Source: Welwitschia mirabilis
Lineage: Eukaryota > Gnetophyta > Gnetopsida > Welwitschiales
DNA length: 64,000 nt
Reading direction: 5' to 3'
Assembly: GCA_051453625.1 (NCBI GenBank)
Contig: JBOZIK010000001.1
Span: forward strand, 153,031,399-153,095,398
Shown: positions 23,190 to 34,269 of the stretch, piece after piece
How the letters are laid out: each line of letters begins with the position of its first letter
Numbering within the stretch: position 1 is the first letter of the stretch
Made by a program: the position numbers and the translations under genes
The notes under the pieces: generated by a model
The model's input: the letters and a program-made list of their open reading frames with translations, nothing else
Told to the model about the DNA's origin: nothing
Database searches by the model: none

Positions 23190-24331
23190 TTGCAAGAATT
23201 GCTAACTTCTTAGTGAGTAAGAAGGTGCCATCCTACTTAAAATATTATGAGATGACGAGGTTGTTAAGAGAAGTAAAAGATTATATATGGGAGAACAAGA
23301 TCCTCTTAAGATTTTTAGGGATGGTATCATAAGGATGTGTGTTGAAAAGCCTAATCAAAAGAAACTTCTACAAATTTTCATACAGAAGAAAGGGAAGGTC
23401 ATTATGGAGGTAAAAGATTAGCCATAAAAATTTTGAACATAGGATTTTATTGGAATTCTCTATTTAAAAACTATTTTAATTACATTAAATGATGGAGAAA
23501 ATGTTAAAGAGAGAAAGAATGATCTAAGGTGATGAAAATATCCCAATAATGAATTTAAGCTTTGGAACCCTTTAACATCTAGGGGATATATTTCATCAAA
23601 CCCATTAATCCAAAGCTCTATGAAAAAGAATATGTTCTAGTCTATGTGGATTATTTGACTAAATGGGTTGAAGATAAGGGTATTCCTAACTATTCCAAGT
23701 TAAATTCTTATCTAAGAACATATTTCATTGGTTTGGTATGCCTAGGAGTATTATATCAGATAGAGGAATCCAATTTACTAGTCAAGCTTTTGAAAAGTTT
23801 TTGTCTAAGTATAGAGTTCATCATAAACTCTCTTTTGCTTACCATCCCTAGTCTAATGGTTAAGCAAAAGTCACAAATAGGAAGTTGAACTAGATTTTAA
23901 CTAAAATAATGAACACCAAAAGAATTGATTGGGCATATAAACTTACTAAAGCATTATGAACCTATAGGATCACTTGTAAAAATAGTACAGATTTCACACT
24001 TTATGATTTAGTCTATGGTAAAAAGGTAACCTTACCTATTGAATTAAGATTAATGTCCTATAATTTGGGTAAACAATGAGATCACAATTTGGATAAAGTT
24101 AAAAATGAATGGATTCAAAACATGAATAAACTAGATGAAGATAGAAGTGAAGCCCCAATAAGAAAGGAGGTGATCAGAAAACAACTAAAACAATGACATG
24201 ACCATAATGTTCATAAAACTAATTTCAAAATTAGAGATAAAGTCTTGGTTTTTAATCCTAAATATATATCTTCTAAACAAAAGTATACTAAAAATGAATT
24301 GGACAACATAATTTAATGAAAATTTCATTTA
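23190..24331 (+). pseudogene. Integrase relic
   Basis: The HHCC zinc-binding region is at about 23,380-23,520, where GHYGG is visible before GFYWNS. The core follows: GIYFIKPINPKLYEKEYVLV near 23,585-23,640 has Tyr in place of the first catalytic Asp (GAT to TAT). YVDYLTKWVED lies at 23,643-23,672 and ISDRGIQF near 23,750 keeps the second Asp. The SNG-x-A-x-VTN block near 23,860 has Lys where the catalytic Glu should be. The C-terminal part ends at a 100-N gap. No chromodomain was seen. Confidence 0.85.
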
Positions 24332-24530
24332 NNNNNNNNNNNNNNNNNNNNNNNNNNNNNNNNNNNNNNNNNNNNNNNNNNNNNNNNNNNNNNNNNNNNN
24401 NNNNNNNNNNNNNNNNNNNNNNNNNNNNNNNATAAAGTCTTGGTTTTTGATCCTAAATATATATATTCTAAATAAAAGTATACTAAAAAATGAATTAGGT
24501 CATATACTTTAACAAAAATTTTACCTAATG
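24238..24530 (+). other. 100-N gap with duplicated integrase tail
   Basis: The bases from ATAAAGTCTTGGTTTTT at 24,238 are repeated from 24,432 with about 85 percent identity, with exactly 100 N between. The second copy then continues the integrase C-terminus to about 24,620. The two flanks probably come from two different element copies or unresolved contig ends. Confidence 0.75.
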
Positions 24531-24619
24531 TAGCAATGGAAGTATTTAATGAAGAAACTAAGAATAGATATTAAGTCAATGGTTATAAAATCAAGAACTA
24601 TATAGAAAGAGTTTCACTA

Positions 24620-25560
24620 TTAGAGGAGATGGGACTAAATTACAGGATGGAAAATATTCTATCCATATATTTTCCTCCATAGTTCTATAGTATTATTCTG
24701 AAAATAACAATATAAAATATATATAATAATAATAACAAAATTAATAAATAAATGGCTATAAGCTTTGAATTTTAAGAAGAAAAATGGATGTTATTCAAAT
24801 TATAAGAACTTTTGCTTAGTAGGTGAAAGTATCTTGCACAAGAATCAGTAAGACTTTGAGAATAGAGAAGTTAAAAACAAGAAGAATGACTAGATTATGA
24901 AAGAAAATAAAGATATCTATGCAATCATTTATGTTATTCTATTAAAAAAGAAAGGAGAAAGAGTAATGTTATATCATAAGTATAATGGAGCAAATATTCA
25001 CTAGATAAGCCTTTGGTAGTGTAATGAGGTAGCTGTGAGAAATCCATTGAGGAATTAATTAACCATAATTGGGGTTTACAACTCTATGGGTCCTTATTCC
25101 TATGGCAGCAGTTACAGTCTCCTCATTGCAAAAATCTTTCTTAAAATAAAGGCTCTTTGCTTAAAATTATAAAGAAGACAATCACTCTCCAAAAGTTATC
25201 TGAGGAGTGATTAGTATCCACTATTTTTTTTTCAAAATAAGTGAATCATAAAAGGAAAAATAAATATTGCACATGATACCATTATTTTGTTTCAACATTC
25301 AGAGCATTTGAGATATCTTTCTCTTACTTATCTTAAAGTAATAAATTTTTGTGAAGATAAAAAACTTCATAATTAAAGGATTTTTTATAATTTGGTATAA
25401 TAAAAATGAGTACTGAAATAAAAGCAACCAAAGCTTATCTCATTAAAAAAAACAACCAACTTTTGTTTCATCATGTAGATAATAACAATCCTTACATCTT
25501 GTCTTTTAAATAAAAAGAGTTTTAACTAGGAAATATATTTATTCTAAAAAAGTAGGTAAA
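24620..25560 (+). other. AT-rich start of the Tat 3' region
   Basis: No ORF relic or repeat was recognised. It lies between the pol end and the antisense ORF relic. Confidence 0.4.
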
Positions 25561-25599
25561 GCATTAAATAATAACTAGAAAAGTCAAGTCAGTTGAACT

Positions 25600-26267
25600 T
25601 GATCTCATAAATCAGAAAAACCACCCCCTATACTTGTTCCTTTTCTTAGGCCTCCTTTGACTAGAAGTTTCTATGGAAGGAAGTAAATGTAAGTGATGCA
25701 AGGAGTTAGAAATAATACAAATCTTGATTTCATGAGCATCCCAGAAGTTTTGAAAAGTGAACTCATCCTAGGGTCCATACCTCTTTAGGTAATCCTCATT
25801 ATGAGAAAGGACAGATAGGTTTAGTGCTACATTATTACCTTTACTCTATTATACTTATCACTTTATTTCATGAATTTGACCTACAAACTGTCCTAAAGAT
25901 GCATTATACCTATTGAACTCATTAGGTAGGGCAAAATTTAGCTTAATAGGATGATTCTTGAATACTAAGTATAATGGTGGTGAATCATAGGGTCAAAACA
26001 AGGTGGAGTCTCTCCATTATTAAATCGATTCCTTTCATTCTCTTAACTAATATCATATAAATCATTGATTACCTTAAACATTATGCTGTAAAAAGAAATA
26101 TGGAGAGTGTAAATGCTTTGGATAAAAATTTGAGGGAAAGCCTCATCTACACTCATACTATTCATTTCTATTTGAGAGGATTCTAAGCCAAGGAGGAAAC
26201 AGTTAAAATTCTTTACTAGAGGATGCATAGCAGGAGGAATGGACAAGTTATTAAAGTTGGAATGCAT
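25600..26267 (-). pseudogene. Antisense ORF relic downstream of pol
   Basis: On the minus strand, 26,267-26,043 is open (begins MHSNFNNLSIPPAM, includes GLESSQIEMNSMSVDEAF). After a frame change, protein-like segments continue: DSPPLYLVFKNHPIKLNFAL, PNEFNRYNASLGQFVGQ (about 25,930-25,860), then YLKRYGP and EFTFQNFWDAHEIKI (about 25,790-25,720), then a Lys/Arg-rich tail near 25,640. The plus strand over the same bases is less protein-like. Antisense ORFs in this position are known in Tat elements such as maize Grande; I could not assign a domain. Confidence 0.45.
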
Positions 26268-26539
26268 TATTGATCTAAAGTGTCAAAAGAACTTGGTTCA
26301 ATTTGGGAAATGTGGTTGTAAGAAATTGTTCAAGGCATTTTAGTATACTTGCACCAAAAAAACTATTAACAAAAAGGGTTATTCATAATTTTAGGTATGA
26401 GTAAGATTCAGATGGACTTGATTTGCTAATTTTTAAGCTGTTAAGGATATTTATTTATTTAGAAAATCTTGGATCAAACTATACTTTTCCAACTAAACTA
26501 TAAATGACATAACAATTATAACTGTTTTTAGCTAGCTTT

Positions 26540-27680
26540 GTAGATTTAAAGGATCCTCTCTGAGTAATCTTTAGTAACCTTTGTTGCTTAAAGAATCATC
26601 TCAAATCCTTGTAGAAGCAAAAGATTCTGATTTTAAATGACATATCAAAAAGATATATGTTAACTATCAAAGACCCCTTTGATAGATGGCTGAACCCCTT
26701 CAACAATGTCTTTAAAAACCCTTTGAATCTTATCTTTTTTCCTTTCTTTCCTATTCTTAGTGTGAGCTCGAAGGCCTCTTACTTGAAGACCCCTTCGAGA
26801 TCTGCCTCAAGCATAGCATGAATTAATTTTATACTGAGGTGACTTCATTTTTTTCTATTTATTGCCATTTTTAAGACCTCTTTAAAACCTTTGAAGCTTA
26901 CTTTCATATAGTGGTCTAATTTGACATATGTCAGGCATATAATTGAAGATCCCTTTAGAGAGAGATGCCCTCCTTTAATTTTGTATCTATAAATAAGAGT
27001 TAGGGAAGCATTAATGATTATATTAGATTCTTCAAAAGAATTTCATCAATGACATCTCAAAAGACCATTTCAATTTACTCTTGGTTAATTAAAAATCTTC
27101 TTTGAGATCAGTCTTTGTTAAAAAACTCTTTTGAAAAGGCAATTCAAACTTGAAGGACCCCTTTGAGTAATCTTTATTACTTAAAGATTCCATTCAAGAA
27201 AGTAATTGCTACTTGAATCTAGAGAAAAATTTGTGAGATTAATGAAGAACTAGATAGAAAACAAAGCCTTGTGAGAATAAACTTTACTAGTAAGAGAAAA
27301 GCATACATGAAATAAAAGGGAAATAATAGTAGTAGCAAACGGGCTATATTTTTAGAAGGAATCCTCTTGCAGTGGATTTCTTATTTAGTGCTTTCCAAAA
27401 TGTGTATAAAAAATGTAAAATTCATAAAATTGAATTTATTTTTGTGAGCTAGGAGAACTATGATCATATATGTGATTAACTCTTAAAGGTACTAATTTTG
27501 GATAAATTGAACACATGAATATGCACAGCTTCTACTCTACCAAATGGTTTCATTAGTTTAAAGGACTCCTTCAAACTGATAATTATAGATAATCAAAGGA
27601 ACTCCTTGAGAAAACTTTGTTACTCAAAGATCCACTTTCAAGAATGTAATTGTATGTTAAAGGACTCCTTTAAACAATAG
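26540..27680. repeat. Array of related small hairpins
   Basis: At least six short inverted repeats share a stem near TCAAAGG/CCTTTGA and a loop of ACCC, ACC or ACT. Examples: 26,664-26,685 (9-bp perfect stem, loop ACCC); 26,782-26,799 (7-bp stem with one GU, loop ACCC) nested in an outer CTCGAAGG/CCTTCGAG pair (26,767/26,792); 27,149-27,167 (8-bp stem with GU pairs, loop ACC); 27,556-27,576 (9-bp stem with one A-C mismatch, loop ACT); 27,657-27,673 (7-bp perfect stem, loop ACT). A bulged variant lies at 27,593-27,609. A larger hairpin, CTTTGAGTAA/TTACTTAAAG, overlaps at 27,161-27,186. The array lies between the antisense and sense ORF relics. Confidence 0.7.
26987..26997 (+). promoter_or_regulatory. 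Internal TATA-like box
   Basis: CTATAAATAAG lies within the hairpin region, about 0.9 kb before the downstream sense ORF relic. It resembles the LTR TATA (TTATAAATAGG). It could mark an internal promoter for a separate transcript, but in AT-rich DNA such words arise by chance. Confidence 0.3.
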
Positions 27681-27879
27681 AAAATATCCTTCAAGTCCTA
27701 ACATAATAAAAGACAAAAATAGAGTTTATAGTAAATTTTGTTAGCACTCCCCTTCGATAAAATCGATCATCCCTTTATTAGATATTTTGGCAAATCAAGA
27801 TTTAATGCATAACATAGATCTACAAAGTTTTATAGATAACCATCATGATAGGTAAATTATTTTTTTCTAGTTTGTTTTT

Positions 27880-30420
27880 ATGCACAACTTGCTTTGCCAT
27901 CTTTAAGTTCTTCTAAAAGCATCATAGAAACTTCTTCTGTTGCTTCTTTCAAAGGTAAAACATTGTTTTTTAATAAAATAATTATCTAATAATGTTTCTT
28001 TACATAATTTAAAGGACCTAGTTATTTAATCACATTTCTTTTTCTTCACAAAATGTTGGGTGAGCTCTTGGAATTTCATAATACTTCTTGTATGAGTAAT
28101 TCATATAAGAAAAAAAATTAAACTCCAAATCTAAACTATAAAATGTTTTCTATAGAACTTAAAATTATTCTAAGTTTAAATTTTGAAAAACTTCTTAAAG
28201 ATCCTAGTTTCACTAGACTTAAGTAATAGGTAATTAAACTTAGCTGGTGGAACTGATTAACTTTTTCAGAAAAGTATAGTAATGAGGAATTTTAGTTTTT
28301 CTACCAAAATTTAACATTTTTAGAAGAACCTCTAATATTATATTCATCTATTAATAATGTGCTAATTCATGTTTCTTTAGATGAAATAAGAATGGTACTT
28401 GAGATAGTAACTCCTAGAAGAATAATCTCAGAGACGCATAAGAATGAGGACACTACTCTATGTTTGAAACATTTCTGCCACATCATTAATGAAGCTGGAT
28501 GAGTTGATATTGATAAGGTAAAAGATCTTGAGGCATCTGTAATTTCTAGAATAGTATCCTCTAATCTTACCTTAGTCATTAATAAATAGATGAGCATGAG
28601 CATACCAAAGGTATATTTAATGAATACCATCAGAGGCCCTTCAAGTAGGAACATTAACATAGGATCCAACATTTTTCAGTACTTAGCAAATCGGTGTTAA
28701 GAATTAGCAACACCACAAAAATTACAAAGGCAGGATGGGAATTTACATTGTTAATTAGAAGAATTATTTTAAACAGAAATGTTTCATAATTATTTCTAAG
28801 GAAAAAAATAGTGTGAAACTCTCAGTTGCTTCCTTATTTAGAGTTTTGATTTTAATACCTTTAAGTATTTAAAGCACAGAAGAGGCACCTTCATCAAGGC
28901 AATCAATGATGCAAGTTTAAACATAGCTCCTAGAGCCTTTTAGAGAGCAGGAAAATACATTCACTCTACAATAATTAAGGCTACAAAAGAAACTAGAATT
29001 TTTCACAAAGTTACTACAAGAAGATAAGGTGGATTCTTTATGTGCCATCATAAATTCTTTAGCTACCTTCTGCTAGAGGAGAATTAACTATAGAAAGAGA
29101 ACATCAGTTTAAAGGAGAATTTTTGAAAATGGAAAATGAATTTTATAAATATAAAATTTCTTATTAGAAAAAACAATGTAATCAAGCACAAGAAGAAAAG
29201 AAATTATTAGAGGAGAGATTAATCTCTCATTTTGATTTCCAAAAATCAAATACATCCTTTATAACTAATGCTCAAGCTCACATTGAGAAATTAGAGCAAG
29301 AGATTAGGGAGGAAAAAGAAAGAATATAGCTTCCCCTAGTTAATAAAGAAGAATTCATGTTAGAAATTTTAAAAAGTATGGCCCACAACAATAAATATGG
29401 TTTTAAGTATATTGAGATGCAGAGAGAACTCATTAATTCCATGTACAATAACTCCTCTCTTCTGATTAAGAAGAAATATTCAAAGAATATTTATATGGAT
29501 GTGAGAGGGATGAATGAAAAGTATATGAAGATCCAAGTAGAAAATAATAAATTTAAGCAAAAATGGGCAAAGGCTTTAAAACAAGTATAAATCAAGTAGG
29601 AGAAGATCGAAATGAAAGAGAGAGACATTGCTTTTCTTCAAGAAAAGCTAGAATATACTCCTTCTTCTACACCTATAAATTATTCTTCATTAGAATAAAA
29701 TTTGATAATATTTTTGAAAAATGAATTAGCCTCAATTTCAAAAAGAGTTAGATAACATACTTTACACCAAACGTCTCTAGCAAATTCAAAGATTCTCATA
29801 CATCAAATTTTAGATGCCATCAAAGCATTGTTAGTTTTTCCTAGTTAGTGGGACCTAATTGAATGGCTTAAAGAAGAAAAAAATAGATTAATCTATGAAA
29901 ATAAACTTTTAGAGGTTTGATTGAAAAAAAAAAGGGTTTAGGGATGAAGAATTAAGGCTACCATGGAGTATGCACTTCTACCCCTAAAAGATATATGATC
30001 ATTTTGATGATTGTAAAAGAGTTATAAATTCCATCATACAAAAAACAAAAAAGTAGTGGGAGAGAATCATATGAGTATCCAACTAAGCATTATAAGTATT
30101 AAATACTACAAAAAGTGAAGTAGCAATAGGACAAAATCAGAGAGCATTAAGCAAGCTCCTCCAAGTCTATGAAGGTTTCAAAAATGATATTTGTCTTTTT
30201 ATAGTCACTGAGTAGGATTTGAACTCTCCAAAAAACTAAAGAAATTATCTTTCAGAGTTTATGAGAATGCTTAGGAGAACTTTTACAGACATTTTTTCCA
30301 AGATGGAAGGGGAATAAGGGATAAGAACTATCTTATTTGGAAGCTATTATAGATTGAGGGAAATAAAAAAAAAAAAAAAAAAACCCTCCTACACAACTTG
30401 TAAGGCCTAAGGGAACTCAA
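27880..30420 (+). pseudogene. Long downstream sense ORF relic with coiled coil
   Basis: One frame, with mostly single-base stops and a shift near 29,930, stays protein-like for about 840 codons. It starts Ser-rich (LSSSKSIIETSSVASFKGK, from about 27,900). The middle part around 28,370-28,740 reads VSLDEIRMVLEIVTPRRI and LKHFCHIINEAG. The segment 29,100-29,620 is a clear coiled coil (EEKKLLEERLISHF, HIEKLEQEIREEKERI, then MNEKYMKIQVENNKFKQKW). The C-terminal part after 29,930 is Lys-rich. No protease, RT or membrane segment is seen. The uniform length of open frame between C-to-T type stops says it was once translated. The domain family is not recognised; plant-mobile-domain or PF04195-type ORFs are candidates. 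Confidence 0.6.
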
Positions 30421-30671
30421 AATACTAGAAAAGATAAACAATCAAAAGGGGAGTAGCCTAAGATAGTTTAATCAGATTAAGAAAATATAAATTTAAATGA
30501 TCTATTCCTTTTAAAAGAAAAAATTAAAGTAATAAGGCAATTGAAGGAATCAAGGAAGTCACAGGATAAGTCAAGATCAGAATAGTAGAAAAAAAAAAAG
30601 ACTAAGCATTTAAGAAAATAATATAAATTGTATTATTAAATGACTAATAATTGTTTAAGTGTAAAGTCAAC

Positions 30672-31553
30672 TGATGAATTAAAAAAGAATGTACATTATG
30701 ATATGTCTCTAATTAAGAATATGATAAATTATTAGCTAATATTATAACATTATCATAAAATATTATGAGTTATTATGAGCTAACTTTGTGATGTAGGTCA
30801 ATTAAGAGAGAGATGTATTACAAAAAGAAAAGCAGTTACAACAACTAAACAGGTGGCATGAAGAAAGGAGTAAACAAACTTTCTACCACTGCACTTATAA
30901 ATAGGAACATAACAAAAAGTAGAAGGATGTTTTATGGGTTTTGAAGAAAAGCTAGAAAGCACATTCAAGCAAAGAGATCATAAGAGAAAGAGCTATAAAG
31001 CAATTTTTTAAAGCTCTAGTTCCTATTGTGGAAACATAAGGGAAGTTAATACTTGTATTTTGTTATCAAGTAATACAAGCTGTGTTGTTCTGGAAAAAAT
31101 CTTATCTTGCTAAAGAATGTAATTTGAAAACATTACATGCTATTCTTTCTTGATCTCAATATTGATAATAGCTAGAGTTGATATTAAGATGATTTGCCAG
31201 TTAGAAATGGATGCATGTGATTTGACTATGCTTCTCCTATTTTTGTTCTTTTGTTTTCTCCACATTTCGTAAACTATTATCTATAAGTAGAATTCTATCA
31301 GAATAAATTTTTGTGAGGAATATCCATTCTTGATAAATTTAATGTCCTAATTTAAAGTCTTTATAATGAGTCAAAATCAGAAAGAAAGAAATCCCCTTAC
31401 GAAAATTCTAATGATTTAAGTCTATGCATAATTATGATAGTTTAAGCTATATGATTTTTCTAAGATTTTATTAATATTTTAGTTTCTCTTTAAGAATTTT
31501 GTTGAATCTAGTTAACTGTTAAGTAGCATTTTTAATATATTCTAGGCTTGTTA
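30672..31553 (+). repeat. 3' LTR of the Tat-like element
   Basis: Begins TGATGAATTAAAAAAG and ends ...GGCTTGTTA, then the TSD ACAAG. It matches the 5' LTR over its whole length, including the TATA box at 30,895. A run of about 11 A at 30,590-30,600 and the GTAAAGTCAAC just before the edge are the nearest purine-rich candidates for the plus-strand primer. Confidence 0.85.
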
Positions 31554-31558
31554 ACAAG
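31554..31558. other. Right target-site duplication (ACAAG)
   Basis: Identical to 16,805-16,809 and directly after the 3' LTR. Confidence 0.8.
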
Positions 31559-31713
31559 CTAATATATTCTTCTTTGTATAGGAAAGAAATTTAAGGATTT
31601 TGTGATTACAACTTTAAGACTACATATTGAATATGCAATAAATATCTTAACAATCTTTGAAATATAACTCCCTGAAGTTCATATAAAGGAGTTATATAAG
31701 AATTGCAATGAAG

Positions 31714-31921
31714 GATTCACATAAGAGTTTTAATGAATGTATTAAGATAGATTAAGTAGTTTAATTAATTATTAGTAGTTTATTGTAAACCTAATATTAG
31801 TAGTTCATGACATAAAAGACTTCATATAAGGATTAGAATAAATGTATTAAGGGATATTAAGAAGTTTAATTAATTAATAGTAGTTTATAGTAAGCCTAAT
31901 ATTAGTAGTTCATAAATAAAA
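31714..31921. repeat. Two tandem units of 105 bp
   Basis: GA-TTCA-ATAAG... at 31,714 recurs at 31,818. AATGTATTAAG occurs at 31,736 and 31,841, and TTAATATTAGTAGTTCAT-like words end each unit. The two units are about 85 percent alike by eye. Function unknown. Confidence 0.8.
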
Positions 31922-34105
31922 GCTATTTGTCATGGGAATTTAGCTAGAGTTTATTTTACTAGAATATGAAGATCAAGATGTCTTATTTACATGAATGGTT
32001 ACCCAATACTTTAGAAAAATAAAAATGATTCACAAGGTAAATTCCTTAATGAAAGTAGATTTTAGATCATTGGCTAAAGTGGTAAAGGAATTAAAATGAT
32101 TAGATGCACTATTCTAGAATATAACCTAAGGATTATAAAGCCTATTAAGATGTATTATTACCCCATAATTAAAAGGATTTAAACTCTAAAGTTTAATAAT
32201 AGAAGTAATCACTTTAATAAAATAATCATGTAGTTATAAGACACTATAAAACTAAGTCATTAAAGTTAAGTACATCCTAACTAATTGGTTATTCATTAAC
32301 TTACTAAACCTTTAAGAAGATAAAAATTTTATTTTATTTAAAGAATATTAAGACTTAAAAATCACATGACCTCACGTAATATGGAAGGGTAAAAGGTAAA
32401 ATAAATTTAACAAATAACTCATTCTTAGTAGACTAATGATTTTTAAAGTAAAGGAACTATTGTAACTTTTCATGTAATTCTTGATGGATGATAGCTAATT
32501 TATAATTGGGAATCAAGGGTTTTAATATATTGTTGTAAATTTGTAATCACAAAATTACTTGTATATTTTATAAGTTATATTTCATGCTACATTATATGGC
32601 CTATGAAAACTTAGATAAGCTTAATATTTTACTAAGATTAGAACTAATAATTACTTTCATTGGTTGAGGTACTAAAATATCTCTAGTTCCAAGTCTATGA
32701 TGTCCTATTATGAAGAGTTTAAGCATGTAAGTATTAAAATTTTGTAGTTAATAGGAAACTTACAATACTTAGTTTTTTGAAAATGCATAGGACTTAATAA
32801 ATATTATTACAAAGTTATGATCCTTGATTTATTAAGAAAATGGCCATTTCTCTAATTTATATTCTTTTTAATTTTCATACTTATTAATTCAATTCATCCT
32901 TAACATTTAAAGCATGTTATTCTTGTAGAGAAGTGATTAACTAAATAAAAGTTACTAATTTATATTAGTATTTATTAACATAAAAATAAATATAATGAAG
33001 GTTATTCTAGGATGGATTCATTTTCAAAACTTATTGTACAAAGTGAAAAGTAGGGTAATGTATGGACTTTTCTCATGATAACAAGCTTTATAAAATAAAT
33101 GAAGTTAAAAAATACATTTTAATATAATTTTAAAAGATTAAAAATTAAATTAATAAGAGAGAGTTTTCTTGCCATAACTATTTGAATAATTTAGAAGGTG
33201 ATTGAATGCTGATAACATTAATATCATATGATCATTATGTCTTAACATGTTTAAGAGAGTATGATTTTATTATCTAAGACTAATATGTGTCATTTGCAAT
33301 GTGTACCTAAAATGAAAATATCATTAGAACATTATTGATAAACATAATATGATTGATTCCTATCTTGTCATGTTCAGAGACTAAATTTGGTTTAATAACT
33401 ATGATGTTAAATCTACCTTTATAATTAATCAAATTGAAATATATATCTTTGTACTTACATTTAGTGTGAAAAAGAAGTTTAATTCTATCATTATTCTTTA
33501 TCCTCTATTAAAAAATTAATCAACAAATATAGTTTAATATAACATTGCTAAGTCAGAAAATATGTTTGAATCTAGCAAATAATTTTTTTCATAAAATATG
33601 TTTTAATATAGCAGATAATTTGTTATTAGTACTAAACGCTATATGTAACTTAATGATTAATTACAAAAGTAAGATCCTATATGAGTTTGAATCTTTAGAA
33701 TAAAAGAATTATAAGAAAAGTATTAGTATTTAGAAATATAAGCAATGTTGATAATCATAGTTATAAATTGTTAATAATTAATAATAAGAATTAATAGTAT
33801 TATTTATGTATAGAAATTACTATAACTTATATAATAATTCTTTTACTTGATTTTATACTTTGACATGATTTATATCTTATGAAAATACTTTGTTTTGATA
33901 CTCCATCCCTTGTACTACTTATTTTCTTTACACATTTTACACACATACTTATTTATGTTCTTCGTATGCACTACATCTTATGTTTTATGTACACTATGCT
34001 TTTTATTTTAGTTACTTATCTAAATACATAGGATTATTGTAAGTTATGTTTGTACTTTATATTTAAGATTATGACATTTATTAACCACTAAATTCTAAAG
34101 TACTT
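31922..34105. other. AT-rich DNA, nothing recognised
   Basis: No coding relic, LTR edge or repeat array was found on either strand. Confidence 0.4.
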
Positions 34106-34107
34106 AT

Positions 34108-34265
34108 TTTTTTATTTTTAGAAAATAATCTAGGTATGTTCCACACAAATACCCAGTGGCACTTATGTCCATGCAAATTATAGGCCTCTGCCAACGCAAG
34201 GATTTGAACTTTGAACCTTGTGTTTATTATGTCCAACACTTTACCAGTGTGAAAATCAATCTTGG
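34108..34265 (-). mobile_element. tRNA-derived SINE (Au-SINE-like)
   Basis: On the minus strand there is a Pol III box A, TGGTAAAGTGTTGG (34,246-34,233), and a box B region, GGTTCAAAGTTCAAATCC (34,217-34,200), about 15 bp apart end to end, as in tRNA-derived SINEs. A non-tRNA body follows, containing GTTGGCAGAGGCC and CACTGGGTATTTGTGTGGAA, and then an A-rich tail near 34,125-34,100. The layout and words resemble Au-type plant SINEs. The 5' edge and target duplications are not fixed. The plus frame 34,156-34,377 over it is spurious. Confidence 0.7.
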
Positions 34266-34269
34266 ACAG

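Larger units (their letters stand above)
16810..31553 (+). mobile_element. Tat-like Ty3/gypsy retrotransposon with large 3' region
   Basis: LTRs of 881 bp (16,810-17,690) and 882 bp (30,672-31,553) with matching TSDs bound a 14.7-kb element. Internally: a PBS-like site, gag, protease, RT, RNase H and integrase to about 24,620, then about 6 kb with an antisense ORF relic, a hairpin array and a long sense ORF relic. The RT has the DGYSGYNQI type of motif and protease a DLGA-like site, as in the Tat/Athila branch lacking a chromodomain. Extra ORFs between pol and the 3' LTR are known for Tat elements. Two 100-N gaps lie inside (18,662-18,761 and 24,332-24,431). All frames are broken, mainly by transition-type stops. 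Confidence 0.85.

Noticed and set aside
28367-28672. A 101-codon minus-strand frame
   Set aside because: It is the shadow of the sense ORF relic, whose plus-strand reading is more protein-like and continues on both sides.
30205-30225. AGGATTTGAACTCTCC, resembling a Pol III box B complement
   Set aside because: No box A at tRNA spacing and it lies inside the downstream ORF relic; likely chance.
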